Source of the DNA: Sulfitobacter sp. SK011
GTDB lineage: Bacteria > Pseudomonadota > Alphaproteobacteria > Rhodobacterales > Rhodobacteraceae
Assembly: GCF_003352065.1 (NCBI RefSeq)
Contig: NZ_CP025803.1
Span: 1,054,001 to 1,118,000, forward strand
Direction: 5' to 3'
DNA: 64,000 nt
The notes beneath the pieces were generated by a model. That model was not told where the DNA came from. It worked only from the letters and a program-made list of their open reading frames with translations, and did not search any database. The first letter of the stretch is position 1; the number at the start of each line of letters is the position of its first letter. This document shows, in pieces, positions 61,667 through 64,000 of this stretch. The position numbers were made by a program, and so were the translations under genes.

Positions 61667-62995
61667 TCAGGCGGTTTCGGCTTCAATCACCTGCGCCAAA
61701 GTTTCAACAATCGTGTCAATTTCTTCTTCGGTCGATGTATAGCAGGGTGCAATCAGAACGTGATCGCCCGCAGTCCCATCTGCACACCCTTGTGAGGGAT
61801 AACAGATCACGCCGGCCTGCATCGCCGCGTTTTGGATGCGGCCCGCCAAGTTACGTTTGACATCAAAAGGCGCTTTGGTCTCGCGGTCCTGCACCAGTTC
61901 GACAGACCAAAAAAGCCCGCGTCCGCGTATGTTGCCCACATGGGCATGTTGGCCCAGACGGTCACGCAATCCTTTTTCCAACCGCGCGCCCAGCCGCTTT
62001 ACTTCGGCCAACAGATTGCGGTCCTCAATTTCCTGCATCACAGCCATGGCACCGGCGGTTGCAACCGCATGCGACATGTAGGTGTGCCCGTTCCAAAGTT
62101 TGCCGCTGCCGTCCAGAATGGCGTTGATCACTTTTTCTGATGCCATCACGGCGGCAATGGGTTGGTACCCCGCACCCAATCCTTTGGCCATTGTTGTGAT
62201 ATCTGCACAGATGCCTTCCTGCTCAAGCGCGTAAAGCGACCCGGTTCGGCCCATACCGCACATCACTTCATCCGCTATGTACAACACGCCATGCGCATCG
62301 CAGATTTCGCGGATGCGTTTGAAATATCCCGCAGGTGCAGGTTGGCTGCCCAAAGATGCGCCAACCACTGGTTCCGCGATAAAGGCGGCGACAGTTTCAG
62401 GCCCCATGGCCTGAATTCGGTCCTCCAGTTGATTGGCCAGACGCAGCGCGAAATCCGCCTCGGTTTCGTCGTCGCGCTGCATGCGATAGGCATATGCGGC
62501 GTCAATGTGCTCGACGTCGATCAGCATCGCGGCAAAGGGCGCACGGCGGCCCGCATGGCCGCCAACCGCCAATGCGCCAAGCGTGTTGCCATGATAGCTG
62601 GGCGCGCGGGCGATGAACCGCGTGCGTGCAGTGTCGCCCCGTTCGAGGTGATACTGCCGTGCCAGTTTCATGGCGGCTTCCATCGCTTCAGAGCCGCTGC
62701 CAAGATACATCACCCGGCCTTCGCCAGTGCCTTTCGGTGCCCGAGCGATCAGAAAATCAGCCAGTTTTTCCGCAGGCTCATTGGTGAACAACCCGGTATG
62801 GGCATAGGCCAATATGTTCATCTGTGCGGTAACCGCTTCACGGACTGCTCTGTTGTCATGGCCTAGGCAGGAGACAGCCGCACCACCGCAGGCATCCAGA
62901 TACCGTCTTCCCGTGTCGTCGATCAGGTAGGACCCTTCGCCTTTGACGATCGTGGGCTGATCAGCGGTCAGGCTGCGGCGTAAAACATGGCTCAT
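61667..62995 (-). CDS. Class III aminotransferase
   Basis: 442 residues. PLP-binding features: GSGSEAMEAAMKLAR (phosphate grip), FIAEPVVGAS, YIADEVMCGMGRTG (Asp to the pyridine nitrogen) and TTMAKGLGAGYQP (Schiff-base Lys). The family moves amino groups from omega-amino acids or amines. The substrate may be taken up by the divergent BMP-type transporter, since the starts are 178 bp apart. No helper regulator is visible. Confidence 0.88.
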   Translation of the reverse strand: MSHVLRRSLTADQPTIVKGEGSYLIDDTGRRYLDACGGAAVSCLGHDNRAVREAVTAQMNILAYAHTGLFTNEPAEKLADFLIARAPKGTGEGRVMYLGSGSEAMEAAMKLARQYHLERGDTARTRFIARAPSYHGNTLGALAVGGHAGRRAPFAAMLIDVEHIDAAYAYRMQRDDETEADFALRLANQLEDRIQAMGPETVAAFIAEPVVGASLGSQPAPAGYFKRIREICDAHGVLYIADEVMCGMGRTGSLYALEQEGICADITTMAKGLGAGYQPIAAVMASEKVINAILDGSGKLWNGHTYMSHAVATAGAMAVMQEIEDRNLLAEVKRLGARLEKGLRDRLGQHAHVGNIRGRGLFWSVELVQDRETKAPFDVKRNLAGRIQNAAMQAGVICYPSQGCADGTAGDHVLIAPCYTSTEEEIDTIVETLAQVIEAETA

Positions 62996-63172
62996 CGGGA
63001 TGTCCGTCCTTTGTGGTTCCGCAATACCATAAGATAGAGACGCGCGTGTGCCAAACCATTACGCAGAGCAATGGCTATTTGCGAGCATTGCAATGGAATA
63101 GAAGATAAGGTGGGTTGACACAGACGAAATTTATCCAAACGGTAAAAAATAGAAATCAAAGGGGGAGTGACG

Positions 63173-64000
63173 ATGAAGAAGAACCAAGCACTGATGATGA
63201 CGCGCCGCAAATTAATGGGCAGTGCCGCAGCACTTGTCGGGGTCGCAGCCCTGATGCCACGCGCAGCCTTTGCCGCCGAACCGATCAAAGTTGCGGGCAT
63301 CTATACCGTACCCGTCGAACAGCAATGGGTCAGCCGTATTCACCAAGCCGCCGAAACAGCGCAGGCGCGCGGCGACATTGAATATACCTTCACCGAAAAC
63401 GTATCGAACACCGATTATGCCCGCGTGATGCGCGAATATGCCGAAGCTGGCAATCAGCTGATCATTGGTGAAGTGTTTGGTGCCGAACAAGAAGCCCGCG
63501 AAGTGGCGGCGGATTATCCTGAGGTTTCGTTCCTCATGGGCTCCAGTTTCAAAGAAGACGCGGCACTTGGCAATTTCGCGGTGTTCGACAACTACATTCA
63601 GGACGCCGCCTATCTGTCGGGCATCGTTGCGGGTGCCATGACGTCATCGGGCAACATTGGCATGGTCGGCGGTTTCCCGATCCCTGAAGTGAACCGTTTG
63701 ATGCACGCGTTTATGGCGGGCGCGGCGGAAATGAACCCTGACATCAAGTTTCAGGTCAGCTTTATTGGGTCATGGTTTGATCCGCCCAAGGCCAAGGAAA
63801 CCGCATTTGCAATGATCGAAAATGGCGCTGATGTGCTTTATGCCGAACGCTTTGGCGTGTCTGACGCCGCACAGGAAAAGGGTGTTCTGGCTATCGGCAA
63901 TGTAATCGACACGCAGTCAGAGTATCCTGAAACAGTTGTGGCCTCGGCCATCTGGCATTTTGAGCCAACGCTGGACGCGGCAATTGCCGAGGTCAAAGGC
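63173..64000 (+). CDS. BMP-family ABC transporter substrate-binding protein, C-terminus cut by window edge
   Basis: 276 codons seen. GGGGGAG precedes ATG 63173. The N-terminus carries a twin-arginine-like signal (TRRKLMGSAAALVGVAAL, cleaved near AFA). The mature part matches BMP/PnrA proteins (IKVAGIYTVPVEQQWVSRIH, AYLSGIVAGAMTSSGNIGMVGG), which bind nucleosides. Permease and ATPase genes should follow outside the window. Divergent from the aminotransferase gene; a link in purine or amine catabolism is possible. Confidence 0.88.
   Translation, partial: MKKNQALMMTRRKLMGSAAALVGVAALMPRAAFAAEPIKVAGIYTVPVEQQWVSRIHQAAETAQARGDIEYTFTENVSNTDYARVMREYAEAGNQLIIGEVFGAEQEAREVAADYPEVSFLMGSSFKEDAALGNFAVFDNYIQDAAYLSGIVAGAMTSSGNIGMVGGFPIPEVNRLMHAFMAGAAEMNPDIKFQVSFIGSWFDPPKAKETAFAMIENGADVLYAERFGVSDAAQEKGVLAIGNVIDTQSEYPETVVASAIWHFEPTLDAAIAEVKG

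Noticed and set aside
1..64000. CRISPR array, rRNA genes, origin of replication or phage structural genes
   Set aside because: No regularly spaced identical repeats, rRNA signatures, DnaA-box cluster or capsid/tail-type proteins were seen.

Overview
The window reads like the chromosome of a marine alphaproteobacterium of the Rhodobacterales (Roseobacter group). This rests on moderate GC, class I PHA synthase with phasin, FixL-like PAS kinase, YeeE/YedE pair, Ugp-type sugar-phosphate transporter, SBP56-type methanethiol oxidase and several transposase types. No species is claimed.

Layout. (1) Positions 1-21550 form a compact, mostly intact block: universal stress protein, bactofilin-like membrane protein, DUF2267 protein, Crp/Fnr regulator, OmpR-type response regulator, FixL-like PAS hybrid kinase, CBS site-2 protease, VIT1-like protein, phasin, PHA synthase co-transcribed with a MacB-like exporter, a second Crp/Fnr regulator, DUF2892 and YeeE/YedE proteins, a DksA-like zinc-finger protein, a lipoprotein cytochrome c and an MlaEFD-type lipid transporter. 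At least seven FNR/FixK-type palindromes (TTGAT-N4-ATCAA type) sit in its promoters, and both local Crp/Fnr proteins carry the ExxSR recognition helix expected for this site. It looks like one hypoxia or survival regulon. (2) Positions 21560-23593 hold a gene fragment, a phage-type integrase and the 3' half of tRNA-Phe, i.e. an attachment-site scar. (3) Positions 23700-54400 are a mosaic accessory region. It has seven SAM methyltransferases, GNAT acetyltransferases, histidine phosphatases, LysR and HxlR regulators and assorted small enzymes in both orientations. They are separated by three families of dispersed repeats, a compact tyrosine recombinase flanked by inverted repeats, a truncated copy of that recombinase, and IS1182, IS30, IS3 and IS5 elements or remnants. 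(4) From about 54899 the gene order is regular again: ugpB-ugpA-ugpE-ugpC, an SBP56/methanethiol oxidase with a membrane partner, a class III aminotransferase and a divergent BMP-family binding protein that runs off the window.

How the parts may work together (inference). In region 1 the heme-PAS kinase and the Crp/Fnr proteins would sense low oxygen or redox state and switch on stress proteins, PHA storage, envelope lipid transport, export and sulfur uptake. Region 3 looks like a recombination-prone store of single-gene enzymes, probably not one pathway. Region 4 is substrate uptake and C1-sulfur metabolism.
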